Positions 21,130 to 32,276 of a stretch of 64,000 bases of DNA are shown in pieces (within the stretch, counting starts at the first letter, position 1; every line of letters begins with the position of its first letter). The position numbers and the translations under genes were made by a program. The DNA is taken from NCBI GenBank assembly GCA_015832175.1, contig WJXW01000003.1, forward strand, positions 3,906,001-3,970,000. Direction: 5' to 3'. Source of the stretch: Paraphaeosphaeria minitans (taxonomy: Eukaryota; Ascomycota; Dothideomycetes; Pleosporales; Didymosphaeriaceae). The notes under the pieces were generated by a model. That model saw nothing but the letters and a program-made list of their open reading frames with translations, ran no database searches and was not told the DNA's origin.

Positions 21130-23545
21130 TTAAGCGGAGTGCTTCTGGCGGTAGGACTTGGCCGAGTTGACCATGTTGGTAAGGGCAGCCTTAGTCTCCT
21201 TCCACTGGCGGGTCTTGAGACCGCAGTCGGGGTTGATCCAGAGCTGCTCGGGCTTGAGCCACTGGAGCATCTCGCTGATGCGCTCCTCTATCTCCTGCTG
21301 CGAGGGAACACGCGGCGAGTGGATGTCGTAGACACCGGGGCCGATGTGGCGGGGGTACTCCTTGTCCTCAAAGACCTTGAGGAGCTTGGCGTCGCTCTTG
21401 GAGTTCTCGATGGACAGAACGTCGGCGTCGAGAGCAGCAATGGCGTGGAAGAAGTCCTGAAATTCGGAGTAGCAGAAGTGGGAGTGGATCTGGGTGGAGT
21501 CCTGAACACCAGCGGCGGACAGCTTGAACGAGTCAACAGCCCACGAGAGGTACTTCTCGCGCTCCTCGCCGGCGCGGAGGGGAAGACCCTCACGGAGAGC
21601 AGGCTCGTCGATCTGAATGACGAAGACGCCAGCAGCCTCGAGGTCAACGACCTCGTCGCGGATGGCAAGTGCAAGCTGCTGGGCCTGGACAGACTGGTGG
21701 ACATCGTCACGGGGGAAGGACCATCGGAGGCAGGTGATGGGGCCCGTGAGCATACCCTTCATGGGCTTCTTGGAGATGGAAGCGGCGTACTTGGACTCCT
21801 TGACGGTCATAGCAGCAGGGCGGGAGATGTCACCGACAACAATCGGAGGACGGACGCAGCGGGATCCGTAAGACTGGACCCAGCCATTGGTGGTGAAGGA
21901 ATAACCGTCAAGGCGCTCGCCAAAGTACTGGACCATGTCGTTGCGCTCGGGCTCACCGTGGACAAGGACGTCGAGGTCAAGCTCCTCCTGGATGCGGACG
22001 ACCTCCTCAATCTCCTTCTCGATGAATCGCTCGTATTCCTCAGCGGTGATCTCACCCTTGGTGAACTTGTTACGCTGAATACGGATCTCCTTGGTCTGGG
22101 GGAAGGAACCGATGGTGGTGGTGGGGAAAATGGGGAGCTTGAGGTGGGTCTTCTGGGCGGCAAGACGCTGGGGGAAGGGCGACTGGCGCTCGAGGTCCGC
22201 GGGCTTGACACCAGCCTGGCGGTCCTTGACGTCCTTGTTGTTGGTGCGCTTGGATGTGGCGCGAGACTCCATCGACTTGGCGTTGGCCTCGAGAGCCTCG
22301 CGGACAGAGGCAGGGCCCTCAGTCACGGCCTTGGCGATGACGGTGACCTCAGAGACCTTCTGGACGGCGAAAGAGAACCAGTCCTTGACCTCGGCGTCGA
22401 GCTTCTTCTCGGCCTCGAGGGAGTGGGGAGTGTGGAGGAGGGAGCTGGAGGTGGCAACAATGACACGGTCCTTGCCGAGCTTCTGGATGGCAGACTCTAC
22501 CGTCTCGATGGCACGCTTGAAGTTGGTCTTCCAGATGTTGCGGCCGTCGACAACACCGGCGGAGAGGATCTGGTTGGGGCCGAGCTTGCCAACGACAGCC
22601 TCGAGCTGCTCAGGGTTGCGGACAAGGTCGACGTGGATGGCAGACACGCCCTGGAGGGCGGGGAAGACATCGAAGTTGTGGACAACGTCACCGAAGTAGG
22701 TGGCGAGGACGAGCTTGGGAAGACCGCTGGCGGTCAGGGCCTCGTAGACGGGCTTGAAAGCATCCTTGACCTTCTGGGGGAGGTCCTGGACGAGGATAGG
22801 CTCGTCGATCTGAACAGTCTCGGCACCAGCCTCCTTGAGCTTCTTCAGGAGCTCGACGTATACGGGGACGAGCTTGGAGATGAGGGAGATGGGGTCGACG
22901 GACTGGCCACGGTCGGCCTTACCGAGGTGAAGGAAGGAGACGGGACCGACGAGGACGGGGCGGGTGATGATGCCGGCCTCCTTGGCCTCGAGGAACTCGC
23001 GGACGGGCTTGGGGTCGGAGGAGAGGGTGAAGGTTTGGTTGTCCTGGAGGGTGGGCTTGACGTAGTGGTAGTTGGAGTCGAACCACTTGACCATTTCCTG
23101 TGTCATGTGTCAGCGCTAGTCCGATACACTCAGTATTCGGTGGGTAGGTCGGCGACTTACGAGGGAGGGGACATCGACGCCATCCTTCTGGTGGCCACGG
23201 CCCATGGCGAAGTACTCATCGAGAGCGTCGAGCTTAGCGCTCGAGTATCGCTCCGGGACGGCCTGCAAAGAGTCAGCATTGCGAGAGGTCAACTGCAGGC
23301 GGGGAGAGACGCACGTTGAAGAGCTGGATGTGGTCGAGGAGGTGGTCGTAGAAGGCGAAGTCGTTGCTGGGGATGACATCGACACCAGCATCCTTCTGGA
23401 TCTGCCAGTGCGCAAGACGAAGGCGCTTGGCCTCCTTGACGAGCTCATCGCGGGAGAGCTTGTCGGCCCAGTAGGCCTCGTTTGCCTTCTTCAGGTCACG
23501 GTTCGCACCCATGCGGGGGAAACCGAGCACCGATGACTGCACCAT
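21130..23545 (-). CDS. MET6: Cobalamin-independent methionine synthase
   Basis: Three exons: 23545-23315, 23262-23161, 23097-21130; introns 52 and 63 bp; 766 aa, the normal MetE length. It transfers a methyl group from 5-methyltetrahydropteroyl-polyglutamate to homocysteine in the cytosol, the last step of methionine synthesis. The N-terminus SSVLGFPRMGANRDLKKA is diagnostic. The catalytic C-terminal barrel shows FVIQIDEPALREGLPLR, the zinc-ligand region IHSHFCYSEF (His and Cys), and the second zinc cysteine in WINPDCGLKTRQW. Start chosen at 23545 because an upstream in-frame ATG at 23608 only adds residues not seen in the family. Codon bias is strong (almost all third positions G/C), typical of a highly expressed gene, and this creates a 726-codon open frame on the opposite strand. 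Confidence 0.97.
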
Positions 23546-24513
23546 GGTGGGGAATGTGGGAGAGAAGGAGGGGTATCTAGAATTGGTGTGCCTGGTCTGA
23601 GGGAGCAACTGAAAGAGAGATTGCCCGTCGAAGGAAGTGATGTAGGAGAGAGGGAGGACAAGTGAGACTGAGCCAGAGACAGAGACAGAGCCAGGATGAT
23701 AGGCGGTGTCGTGCTTTTCTATCTTTTTTCGCTGGCGTGAGGGGTGCTGGTGTCATTGGCCCGCCGCCTGGCCCGTGCACCCAGCCCCGACCCTTTCCAC
23801 GTCGGTTCCCGGCCCAGGTGCAGCTCTTGTTGCCAACGCCTTCATCGCCGGGCTTCGCAATTGCAGTGCGCTGGCAATGTTTATACGCTCACACGCCGGC
23901 AGTCTCAAAGAGCCTATCTCTCTGCCCAGCTACCGCCGTCAAGTCAAGCTGCAGCTGTGCGGTGACTTTCGCACAGACTTTGTCCAGGTCGGAGCTGCAA
24001 CAAAGAGCTCGCTTTGGCGCGGGAGCCTTGCTGCCGATCTCGGAAAGATTCCCCTCCAGATGCGACAAGATTCGTAGGTATCTAGCGCAGCACTACGATG
24101 TACAATTCAACCCATGACTGTTATGCATTGTCTCGAGCGCTGGCATCGGAGGGTGTCTGCGGGGTTTTTCTTGCATCATGCCACTCCCCAACAGCGGCCT
24201 GGAAGCTGGAAGGAGGGGCATTGGGAGCCCGCCGCTGCATTGATTCGTTCGTTGACTGTCCCTACGTATCCTCAACCACCACTAGTTTCACCAGCTTGCA
24301 TCGTGAACACTCGGTTGGTCATATGTTGGCAAAAAGCTACACGAGTTATGGCCGCGGAAAAACTATTCGGATATTCTAGACCCGGGCTCCACAAGTGCCC
24401 CTCCACGAACCACCCCGCCATGTAGATAGCAGCAGCAGCAGCAGCAAGACCTTTTGAAGTCGCGAGCATTTGATTGTGATTCCTGACTTCCATCATCAAG
24501 CCCGAGCCTCATC
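23546..24513. other. Divergent promoter region of MET6 and the SDR gene
   Basis: A 968-bp gap between two start codons on opposite strands. No gene is supported. The first ~100 bp upstream of MET6 are CT-rich on the coding strand, fitting a strong fungal promoter. A short AGC triplet run lies near 24430-24447. Confidence 0.5.
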
Positions 24514-25472
24514 ATGTCCCGACCCGAGCATCCACGGACTTATTCAACCAACCTGGTGAGCAGTGGCCCAGGTTCGCGTGCGTTGGAAGGACGCATCGGC
24601 ATTGTCACCGGAGCAAGCAGAGGTACCTATGCCAGCCATGTTGGTCGACGTCAGCCCTTCTCACCGTGGTCACAGGTATCGGTGCTGCCATTGCGCGCAA
24701 CCTCGCCAGCAAAGGCCTAAACGTCGTCCTGAACTATACATCAGACTCTTCCGAGAAGATCACCCAAGACCTCGCCGACGAGCTCCAATCCCAGCATGGC
24801 GTCAAGGCAGTCATAGTCCAGGCAAACATGGGCGACGAGAACGGACCCAAGCACATCGTCGAGGTAGCGAAGAACAACCTATCGCATCAAAAAACGGGAA
24901 AATTCCAGATCGATGTGATCATAAACAACGCCGGTGTTGCGGGCAACAACAAGATCGAGACCATCAACTGCGAGGACTTTGCGCGACAGTACAACATCAA
25001 CGTCCGTGGACCTCTGCTGTTGCTGCAGGCCGCTTTGCCTTACCTGCCCCACGATCGATCCGGCCGCATCGTAAACCTTTCGTCCGTCAGTTCTTCGCTC
25101 GGATACGTCAGCCAGAGTGTCTACGGCGGCACCAAGGCGGCCCTGGAGGCCATGACGAGGACATGGTCCCGAGAGCTCGCCGAGCGCGCAACGGTCAACG
25201 CAGTCAATCCCGGACCGGTCGCTACCGACATGTACGGTACCAACGACGAGTCCTTTATCAACTTCAACCGACCGTTCCTGCAAAGCACGCCCTTGGCCAC
25301 GCCCAGGAAGGAGTTCGAGGCGGATAAGACGGACTACTACGAATCCGTGGGCGGGCGACCGGCTTACAGCGAAGAAGTAGCGGGGGTTGTGGGCATGCTT
25401 TGCTCACCCGAAGCAGCATGGACGACGGGCAGCGTCATCTGCGCGAATGGAGGCATGAGGTTCAGCTTCTAG
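24514..25472 (+). CDS. Classical short-chain dehydrogenase/reductase
   Basis: Two exons, 24514-24622 and 24676-25472, with a 53-bp intron splitting the nucleotide-binding loop; 301 aa. The joined sequence reads GRIGIVTGASRGIGAAIARN, the TGxxxGxG cofactor motif. NNAGV, the catalytic Ser in NLSSVSSSLGY and YGGTK (Tyr-xxx-Lys) are intact, as is the NPGPVATDM segment. The C-terminus (TTGSVICANGGMRFSF) resembles the FabG-like/versicolorin-reductase-like class, where substrates include ketones of polyketide or lipid origin. There are no biosynthetic neighbours, so the substrate cannot be inferred. Probably NADP(H)-dependent, cytosolic. Confidence 0.92.
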
Positions 25473-26397
25473 GGTGGCTCTGTCGTAAGGTAGCCAGGCT
25501 AGCATCAGATACCTACCTACTTGTTGCCGCTTATGCGATTCCAAACCTCGATCAAGCACATCGATAGTATCTACTCATCATGGAAGACGAGGTCCATGGG
25601 GAAGAAAAGTCTTGAGCACATGCGTCGTGCGTCGTGCGTCGTGCGTCGTGCGTCGTGGGTGCGTGGGTGCGTGGGTGCTCTTGTGTTCTGCGGCCTGCTC
25701 AAGGCAGCTCCTCGAGGGTCCACTTGGCACGGGCCGGTGCAACCAACACCCAACCTCCCTGCCTTGGCCACCACCCACCTGCCGCCCATCTGAAGGAAAC
25801 AGCCGTCTTATCGTCAATAGAACACCATCAACATTCAAGCGTACTGGTCTTGCGTCGCATGGCCATGGCTGGACTCGGACATGATGCTCGATGCGCTCAG
25901 CTACCTACAGCCGGCCGCAGCGCCAAGCGAGCGGTTGCCCGGAGCAACTTGTGTTTGCCTTCCACCGGTGCGGCATGTGCGGCATCACGCCCGTCTGGAC
26001 TCTGCTGGCGGACGGTCGCCATTGGGGCTACGCTACGCTCACTACATTCCGGGAGGCTGTTCCGTATAACGGTTATTGGCTTGAATTGCTTCTGCAACGC
26101 ATCGCAGGCTGACTCGGCGCTCGGTAGGTACGGTAACGGGTGGCTGGCCCTGTCAAATGTTTACTGACCCAACGACCCGCCTCCCTCCGCAACCGTGCAT
26201 GAACTGCGGGTCTATGAAAGTACTGGGCCTCTTGCCCGTCTCTAGACTCTTCCCCACTCCCCAGTATCGTGCCCACGTCGAGCTTTGTGCCACCCCGTCC
26301 CGTCGCCCTCACCAGCCTGCCTGTTCGATGGAGGGAAGAAGAAGAGCTTCGGACTGAAGGTCCCTACCGTTGCGAACGAGAACTCACCACCACCACT
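25473..26397. other. Intergenic, 5' region of the kelch membrane protein
   Basis: No gene supported. Contains the heptamer array at 25623-25677. Confidence 0.5.
25623..25677 (+). repeat. 7-bp (CGTCGTG) then 8-bp (GGTGCGTG) tandem repeat
   Basis: Five perfect CGTCGTG heptamers followed directly by two to three copies of an octamer GGTGCGTG, so the period changes from 7 to 8 within the array. Confidence 0.9.
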
Positions 26398-29300
26398 ATG
26401 CGCCGCTCAACCCCACCGGTGCCAACCTTACTGCCCCGCTCACCATTCGCATCGTGGCGAACAACTCTGCTGTGGGCCGCGCTCTTCTTTGCGGGTGCCA
26501 ACGCTCAAGTGTACAACCCAACAAGACTACTTCGGAATGGCTCCCGCGTCTACATCTTCCAGCCTTCGTCTGGCTCGTCGTCGCGGTTCCAACTCGACAC
26601 CATCGATATATCATCTCGCATCGGATCGTCCGAACCCTCAATCACCACACTCTACTCCGCGTTGCCCTTCCTCGATTTGGAGGAAGAGCGACCGTTCAAT
26701 CCGATACTAGACGATGGAGGGAACATTACAGTGTATACGGGCGACTGTACCTCGGGGGCAAGAGGAGGCGAGGTCTGGACCTTCGAGCCAGATGTGTCAG
26801 AACAAGGTGGAAATGGCAGCTGGAGACAGGAAGACATCACATTCGCCCAAGATGGCAAGCACGTCGCAGACATAGGACCGAACTATCTCAGCGCGGGCGT
26901 TTCCTTCTCAGCCATTGTTGCAGCCGATGCTTTGAGCACGCATGCCTACTTCTTTGGTGGAATGTGCCCGTCGCAAGGGGGTGACAACGCAGACTGGCAG
27001 GCGAACGCCAACTATTCCAACTACATGGTCACCCTGGATCCATCCAAAATCACCGCAGGATCGCTGGAATATCAGTTGGGCGCATCCACCAGCCGAGGAC
27101 CACCCATCGCAGAAGCTGGCTTTACACTAACCGGCTTGTCGCCAAGTTATTCCAATCGCAGCGACGGTACCCAGACACAGCAGCAGAACTTCGTCTTGGT
27201 AGGAGGCCATACCAACACTGCCTTCATCAACACTTCACAGGTTGCACTGTTCTCACTTCCTCAGCAAGGATGGACATTCGTTCCCGTAAATCAGCCAGAC
27301 ACAACGCAAACAGACCTTGCGATCCGGGCAGACGTTTCGGCGGTTGAGTCTCGCTCTGGACATAGTGCTGTCCTAAGTGATGATGGCCAACACGTTATCG
27401 TGTTCGGTGGCTGGATTGGCGACACCAACACCCCTGCAAGTCCTCAGCTAGCAGTGTTAAATGTCGGGGATGGGTATGGTGGGGAAGGTGATTGGGAATG
27501 GACCGTCCCGTCAACATCTGGCTCAGGCCTACCTACATCGGCGGGTATCTATGGCCACGGTGCCGCTATGCTCCCGGGTGGAGTCATGATGGTAATGGGC
27601 GGCCACTCTATATCCGCTTCAAGTTCCCGCAGGCGAGGAGCATCCACAAGTAACGGTCAACGGCCGATGTTTCTCAACATGTCCTCGTATACTTGGACAA
27701 CCGACTACTCCCCTCCACCCGAGATCCACACCGAACAACCAGCCAATAGCGGACCTCTTGCCACTACCGGCCAAAAGGCAGGACTCGGCGTAGGCTTAGG
27801 GATTGGCATGGCCGCTGTGCTCAGCCTGATGGCTTTCTACATCTTCTATACGCGCAAGTTACGGAGACAGCGCGAGTTTCGGGAAAGTCAACTGAATGAG
27901 CTTGCGATGGGTGCGCACCGGTATACTCTATCACCAGGCTTTGATGGTCAAGATGGCCAGGGAGAATCTTTCCAAAGTGCGCATGGCTCGCAGTTCCACC
28001 CATCTGCATCATCTCTAGGTGCCTCAAGCTGGGAACGAACCAAGGCCCACAATGCCGAGCGAACAGGGCTATTGGTAGATATCCCCAGCCCGACACGCGG
28101 GTTGCGTCGTGGTTCGGGTGGGAAAGCTAACCACGGTGGGGCCCGATACGATGATAGGAGAGTTCGGGGATCAGGCCATATCCATCCAATCGATGAGGAA
28201 GAGGAGCAAGAGCACGATGAAGCCAACGATAAATCATGCTTGACTTCGCAACCAGAGATGAGAGATCGAGGAATAGATCGAGGTCACTCCATCTTCGACA
28301 ATGTACCTAGCCTGGATCCTTTTGTGCAGCAACACCGTCTGCGCGGCGACGATGGCGCATTCCATTCCGCGCCTGTTTCACCTGTGCGAGATGAACGCGA
28401 CGACCATCGAGATGACCACCATAGCTGGCAAGCAGTCGCCGGGGCTCACCTACCTGGACGTTCCAGCCCTACTAATCACGGTCGTGTATCACCGTCGAAG
28501 TCATCAGAGCGCACCGGGTCGGACTTGAGCGAGCGAAGTACCTTTTCCAACCTGCCATCGCACTCCCATGGCGAAAACCTGGGTAGGAGTGCCTCTGTGC
28601 GCTCCGCAGCTATCATCAACCATGCTGTCAATGCCAATCCGTTCAAAACGCCAGACGCCAGCCCAACATTGGAGCGCGGTACAAACATCTGGCAAACCGC
28701 AGCGGACCCTCGCACGCGTTCTATGACCAGTATACGGAGCAATGCACGTTCCACGACAGCCAGGGAAGACGCAGACTCATTTACAACTGCGCGATCTTCT
28801 TTCATGGTTCTGCAAGCGGAGGGTGAGGCTCTCCTGGGTGGTAACCCCGAGCGAACCAGACCAAACACCTCGTCGACATCCAACGGCTCGAACAGCCAGT
28901 CAAACCACACAGAAAGCAGCATGGGCCGCGGTAACATCATCACCGTCGCAACCTCAACAACAGAAGGCTTCACTCGCCACCGGCGCAAGAGCTGGCTCGG
29001 CAGCGTCCGCCGCGCCCTCGCGCGCTCCACCTCCACCTCAGACCGCACGCGCTCCATGACCGCCGCAACAATGCACTTCGAATCCTACACCGACAATCCC
29101 TTCCCCGAACCCGTTGAACCGCGGCCCACCATTGAAAACCGCAAATCCATGCCGGCGTCAAGCACGCTCCCCCGCCGCGCCGCCTCCGACGCGTCATTCT
29201 GGCACTCCAAGCGCGGCCGCCTGGACTGGCTCGAGGACGAAATCGCACAGGACCCCAACGACCCGCGGGCAAAGTGGAAGCGGCACCCCGGCGACGACTG

Positions 29301-29925
29301 GGGCACGCCCGAGGACGTGGAGCTCGCGGAGCGCGAGCGGCTGCGGCGCGAGTGGCGCGAGCGAGGGACCCTGCTCATCAATCTGACGGACGAGGACAGG
29401 CTGCCGACGCCTACGACGCCGATCGGGCCCGGGCAGCTCGGCACGGAGGGCGAGCGTGAGAGGCCGAGGACGCCGGCGGACGAGGACGAGTGGGATGTCG
29501 AGGCCGCGGTGGAGAGGCGCGTCGTGCAGGTCATGTTCACGGTGCCCAAGTCCAAGCTGAGGGTCGTCAACGCGGATGTTGCCGAGACGTCGTCGCTTCT
29601 GTCTCTGCCCCGCGAGAACTCCAAGGAGAGCATGCACGGTGATGGCGAGGAGGGGGAGGGGAAGCACGCCGAGGGAAGGGGCGCCGGAAGTCCGAGCAGA
29701 GTGCGCCATCTTGCGGGGCGCTTCGAGCAGTTGATGTCGTCGTCGCCGTCACCGCAGAGGACAAGGACGAGTCCGCGGCCGAGCCCGAGTCCCGCGGCGA
29801 GCATCAGGAGTGTGAAATTGCGTGGGAGGCGGAGCGTGGCGTCGTTGGATCAGGCGAGGAGTAGTAGCAGTAGCAGCAGTAGGAGGGGGAGTAAAAGTAA
29901 AGGGAAGGGGAGGGCGGGGGAGTAG
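26398..29925 (+). CDS. Kelch-ectodomain single-pass membrane protein (1175 aa)
   Basis: One long uninterrupted exon. I start at the ATG at 26398 (the frame is open to 26269) because it is followed by a signal peptide: SWRTTLLWAALFFAGANA. Residues ~40-440 form a kelch/galactose-oxidase-like beta-propeller: repeated blades ending in HAYFFGGMC, FVLVGGHTN, HVIVFGGWIGD and GVMMVMGGHS. Several N-x-S/T sites lie in this part. A single membrane helix follows at ~461-487 (GLGIGMAAVLSLMAFYIFYT) with a basic stop-transfer RKLRRQR. The remaining ~690 residues are a cytoplasmic, low-complexity tail rich in Ser, Arg, Asp and His with short proline motifs, then a basic/Ser-rich C-terminus. Such proteins are widespread in Pezizomycotina; some kelch-TM proteins act in polarity or wall sensing, but no role is known for this one. 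Confidence 0.88.
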   Translation: MRRSTPPVPTLLPRSPFASWRTTLLWAALFFAGANAQVYNPTRLLRNGSRVYIFQPSSGSSSRFQLDTIDISSRIGSSEPSITTLYSALPFLDLEEERPFNPILDDGGNITVYTGDCTSGARGGEVWTFEPDVSEQGGNGSWRQEDITFAQDGKHVADIGPNYLSAGVSFSAIVAADALSTHAYFFGGMCPSQGGDNADWQANANYSNYMVTLDPSKITAGSLEYQLGASTSRGPPIAEAGFTLTGLSPSYSNRSDGTQTQQQNFVLVGGHTNTAFINTSQVALFSLPQQGWTFVPVNQPDTTQTDLAIRADVSAVESRSGHSAVLSDDGQHVIVFGGWIGDTNTPASPQLAVLNVGDGYGGEGDWEWTVPSTSGSGLPTSAGIYGHGAAMLPGGVMMVMGGHSISASSSRRRGASTSNGQRPMFLNMSSYTWTTDYSPPPEIHTEQPANSGPLATTGQKAGLGVGLGIGMAAVLSLMAFYIFYTRKLRRQREFRESQLNELAMGAHRYTLSPGFDGQDGQGESFQSAHGSQFHPSASSLGASSWERTKAHNAERTGLLVDIPSPTRGLRRGSGGKANHGGARYDDRRVRGSGHIHPIDEEEEQEHDEANDKSCLTSQPEMRDRGIDRGHSIFDNVPSLDPFVQQHRLRGDDGAFHSAPVSPVRDERDDHRDDHHSWQAVAGAHLPGRSSPTNHGRVSPSKSSERTGSDLSERSTFSNLPSHSHGENLGRSASVRSAAIINHAVNANPFKTPDASPTLERGTNIWQTAADPRTRSMTSIRSNARSTTAREDADSFTTARSSFMVLQAEGEALLGGNPERTRPNTSSTSNGSNSQSNHTESSMGRGNIITVATSTTEGFTRHRRKSWLGSVRRALARSTSTSDRTRSMTAATMHFESYTDNPFPEPVEPRPTIENRKSMPASSTLPRRAASDASFWHSKRGRLDWLEDEIAQDPNDPRAKWKRHPGDDWGTPEDVELAERERLRREWRERGTLLINLTDEDRLPTPTTPIGPGQLGTEGERERPRTPADEDEWDVEAAVERRVVQVMFTVPKSKLRVVNADVAETSSLLSLPRENSKESMHGDGEEGEGKHAEGRGAGSPSRVRHLAGRFEQLMSSSPSPQRTRTSPRPSPSPAASIRSVKLRGRRSVASLDQARSSSSSSSRRGSKSKGKGRAGE

Positions 29926-30910
29926 GTAGCGTCTGTTTGTCCGTGGGTTACGATTTGACGAGATTTCTCTTCTTTTGCGGAGTCATGTTTTCCTCTTTAC
30001 GCACGAGATCGCTTGGCATGGATGGAGTGATGGGATTGCGGGGTTCTTCTTCTGCTTCTTCTTATTCTTCTTCTTATTCTTCTTCTTCTTATTCTTCTTC
30101 TTCTTATTCTTCTTCTTCTTATTCTTCTTCTTCTTATTCTTCTTCTTCTTATTCTTCTTCTTCTTATTCTTCTTCTTCTTATTCTTCTTCTACTTATTCT
30201 TCTTCTTCTTATTCTTCTTCTTATTCTTCTTCTTTCTCTTCTTCTTTCTTGATTAGCGTTTGGTGTTGGGAGAGCGAAGGGAAGGAAGGGCGAGGAGAAC
30301 TGAGTGCAATCGCACCGGCCGGGGATGTGTATATAGAAGCAATCGAGTTGCGAACGTGTAGGTATTTTTGCGATGGAACGCATGGTCTCCATACGATTTA
30401 TCTACTCGTAAATATGATGGTCACTTTTTGTGTACCTGGCTAGCTAGCTACCCCCGTTTCTCCATTTCGAAGCTCCCTTCACAACCACGCATGATCCCTA
30501 GTTCACAGTCCTACGCCCCGCGTTGTAGGGGGATTGATAGCGCTGTTGATACCTCCCCAGCTTGGTGGAAACTTGCGTGTCTGCCTGCCTGTGCTCACGC
30601 GGCGACAGCGATGATGATGGCGGGATGATGGCATAGGGACTGGAAGCGTGGAATTGGCATTAAGATTGCCTGGTGTGGGGAGGCCGGTGTGGGCTGGGGA
30701 AATGAGTCAATGTCGATGCACCGCTGCGACGAAGTTGCAAAAACGAGTAATGGAGTAAAAACACAAGTGGGTATCTATTTCTTATCACTATCCGTCTAAA
30801 TGACTTGGAGACCAAGTGTAAATGCAACGCTGATAACTCCACACAAGATGCCCCCGTCAAAGAACACGGGAGCCACCTTTGGTCTAATTCGATGCGCAGT
30901 TCCTACGCCA
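29926..30910. other. Intergenic between convergent genes
   Basis: A 985-bp interval containing the TTC-rich array described next; otherwise no gene. The open frame 29937-30443 is a by-product of the array. Confidence 0.55.
30046..30247 (+). repeat. 15-bp pyrimidine minisatellite (TATTCTTCTTCTTCT)
   Basis: About nine to ten head-to-tail 15-bp units plus 12-bp variants missing one TTC. The + strand is nearly pure pyrimidine. It lies 120 bp past the stop codon of the kelch gene and could be transcribed in its 3' UTR; such tracts can form triplex structure. Confidence 0.95.
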
Positions 30911-31307
30911 TTATTTCGTGACGTACGACTCGCATTGCTGAAGGATTTCCTCGCCGATGACTTCTGGCACTTGAAGGTAGTATCGCTCGTTCTTGTACTG
31001 TGGATGCATGAGCAATGACATGGTGGTAGAACACACCGAAAAGACAGCGCACCTTCAATCGACAATTCTCTATCCCATAGCGCTCTTGACACAAGGCCAA
31101 GAGCTTGTCTCCATCTATATACCGGTCCTGAATGATCTGTGGCTCTCGAGGAGCCTGCGGTATCGGTTCCGGCCTGGGAAGACGATGAACCTCTAACGGG
31201 GGAGGTGTATGGGAAGATCTTGGTGGTATTGCGATCTGTGACGAAGTCGGGAAAATCGGCCTCTTTCGGGCGTATGGTAGCTTTTCTCGTTTGGAGAAGA
31301 ACTTCAT
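30911..31307 (-). CDS. Small hypothetical protein (113 aa), two exons
   Basis: Exon 1 is 31307-31053, exon 2 is 30997-30911, joined across a 55-bp intron (GTGCGC..CCACAG) in phase 0. The product is basic and proline-rich at first (residues 1-55), then has a compact region DRYIDGDKLLALCQERYG and, after the junction, NERYYLQVPEVIGEEILQQC. The joint reading through the intron makes a coherent helix/strand pattern, which is why I believe the model. An alternative start nine codons upstream (31334) is possible. I do not recognise the family; no signal peptide or membrane segment. Confidence 0.65.
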
Positions 31308-32276
31308 CGTGAATCTTGAACCGACGTGAACCATGGCATGACCAAAGGTCGTTCGCGAGGCCTATTAATCGCTCTCGCGTACCGCGTGGTTCTTCTCAAC
31401 GCATGCGTCTTGGAGCGAACAGCCACAGACCACGTAGCAGCGAAGCCAGCACTGCCCTGCGCAGATTCTGCCTCGCAGAGAGACCTGTGCTTGGTACTTG
31501 TGAGTACATAGCTAACGTGTGTGTGATCGGCTGATCTACCGTACTGCTTGCATGCAGCTTGAGGAGTCATCGGGTTGCCAGCGAACGTTGCAGTAGGCGA
31601 TAGGCTACCGGCACAACTAGACTCCTGCAATCCTATTGCATATGAGGCTGTGTCCTTCAGTGCGTGGCATGGCCGTGATGAAGTTGTGAGGCGGACATGT
31701 ATACGTTGTGACCAGAGAATAAAGGCGGAGTAGGCTGAATCGAACCAAGATTCCAGCACAGCAGGACGATTTATCATGTGTGCGCGTGTGGCGCCGATTG
31801 AGAGCAGGCTGTCGCGAGGCTGCCAACATCCTGCCAATAGGCTGGAACTCCGCCACTGAGGTGATGCCCAAGAGCTGCAGCTCGCACTGGTTGACAGGCA
31901 ACGCTAAAGCGATAGAAAGCTCATGGCGAACAGCGTCTGCGTCTCGACCTAAGCAGTAACTTGAATTGGGTCGCTGCTGCAGAGTGTGGTCGATCACCAA
32001 AAAATAGAGATCATGAAGCAGTCAGGTGAAAGGGGAGGGGAGGAATATCTTAGCGGGTACCAAATAGGCCTAGCCTCACTTGCACCGCATCTGCTTCGCT
32101 CTCCCCACACAACATTCTATTGCCACGGAAAATAGCAGATTCTGCCCCATGATAGAGCCTTAGATGCCTGGGGAACGTAGGCACCGATATCCGCTCGCTT
32201 ATGAGGACGTTGGGTTCGCGGAAGAGATGACAAGTGCGTCCAGCCACCCGACTTTCGTCCAGCCCTCTGTACAGAG
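31308..32276. other. Divergent intergenic region
   Basis: A 969-bp gap between two divergent starts. No gene supported. Confidence 0.5.

Noticed and set aside
21139..23319. 726-codon open frame on the + strand
   Set aside because: It is exactly antisense to MET6 and composed of Leu/Glu/Gly/Asp/Val runs produced by the strong G/C third-position bias of that gene. It also crosses both MET6 introns with no splice logic.
29937..30443. 168-codon Ser/Tyr-repeat frame
   Set aside because: It is generated by the 15-bp TTC-rich array and has no conserved flanks; the opposite strand gives an equally open Arg-rich frame.
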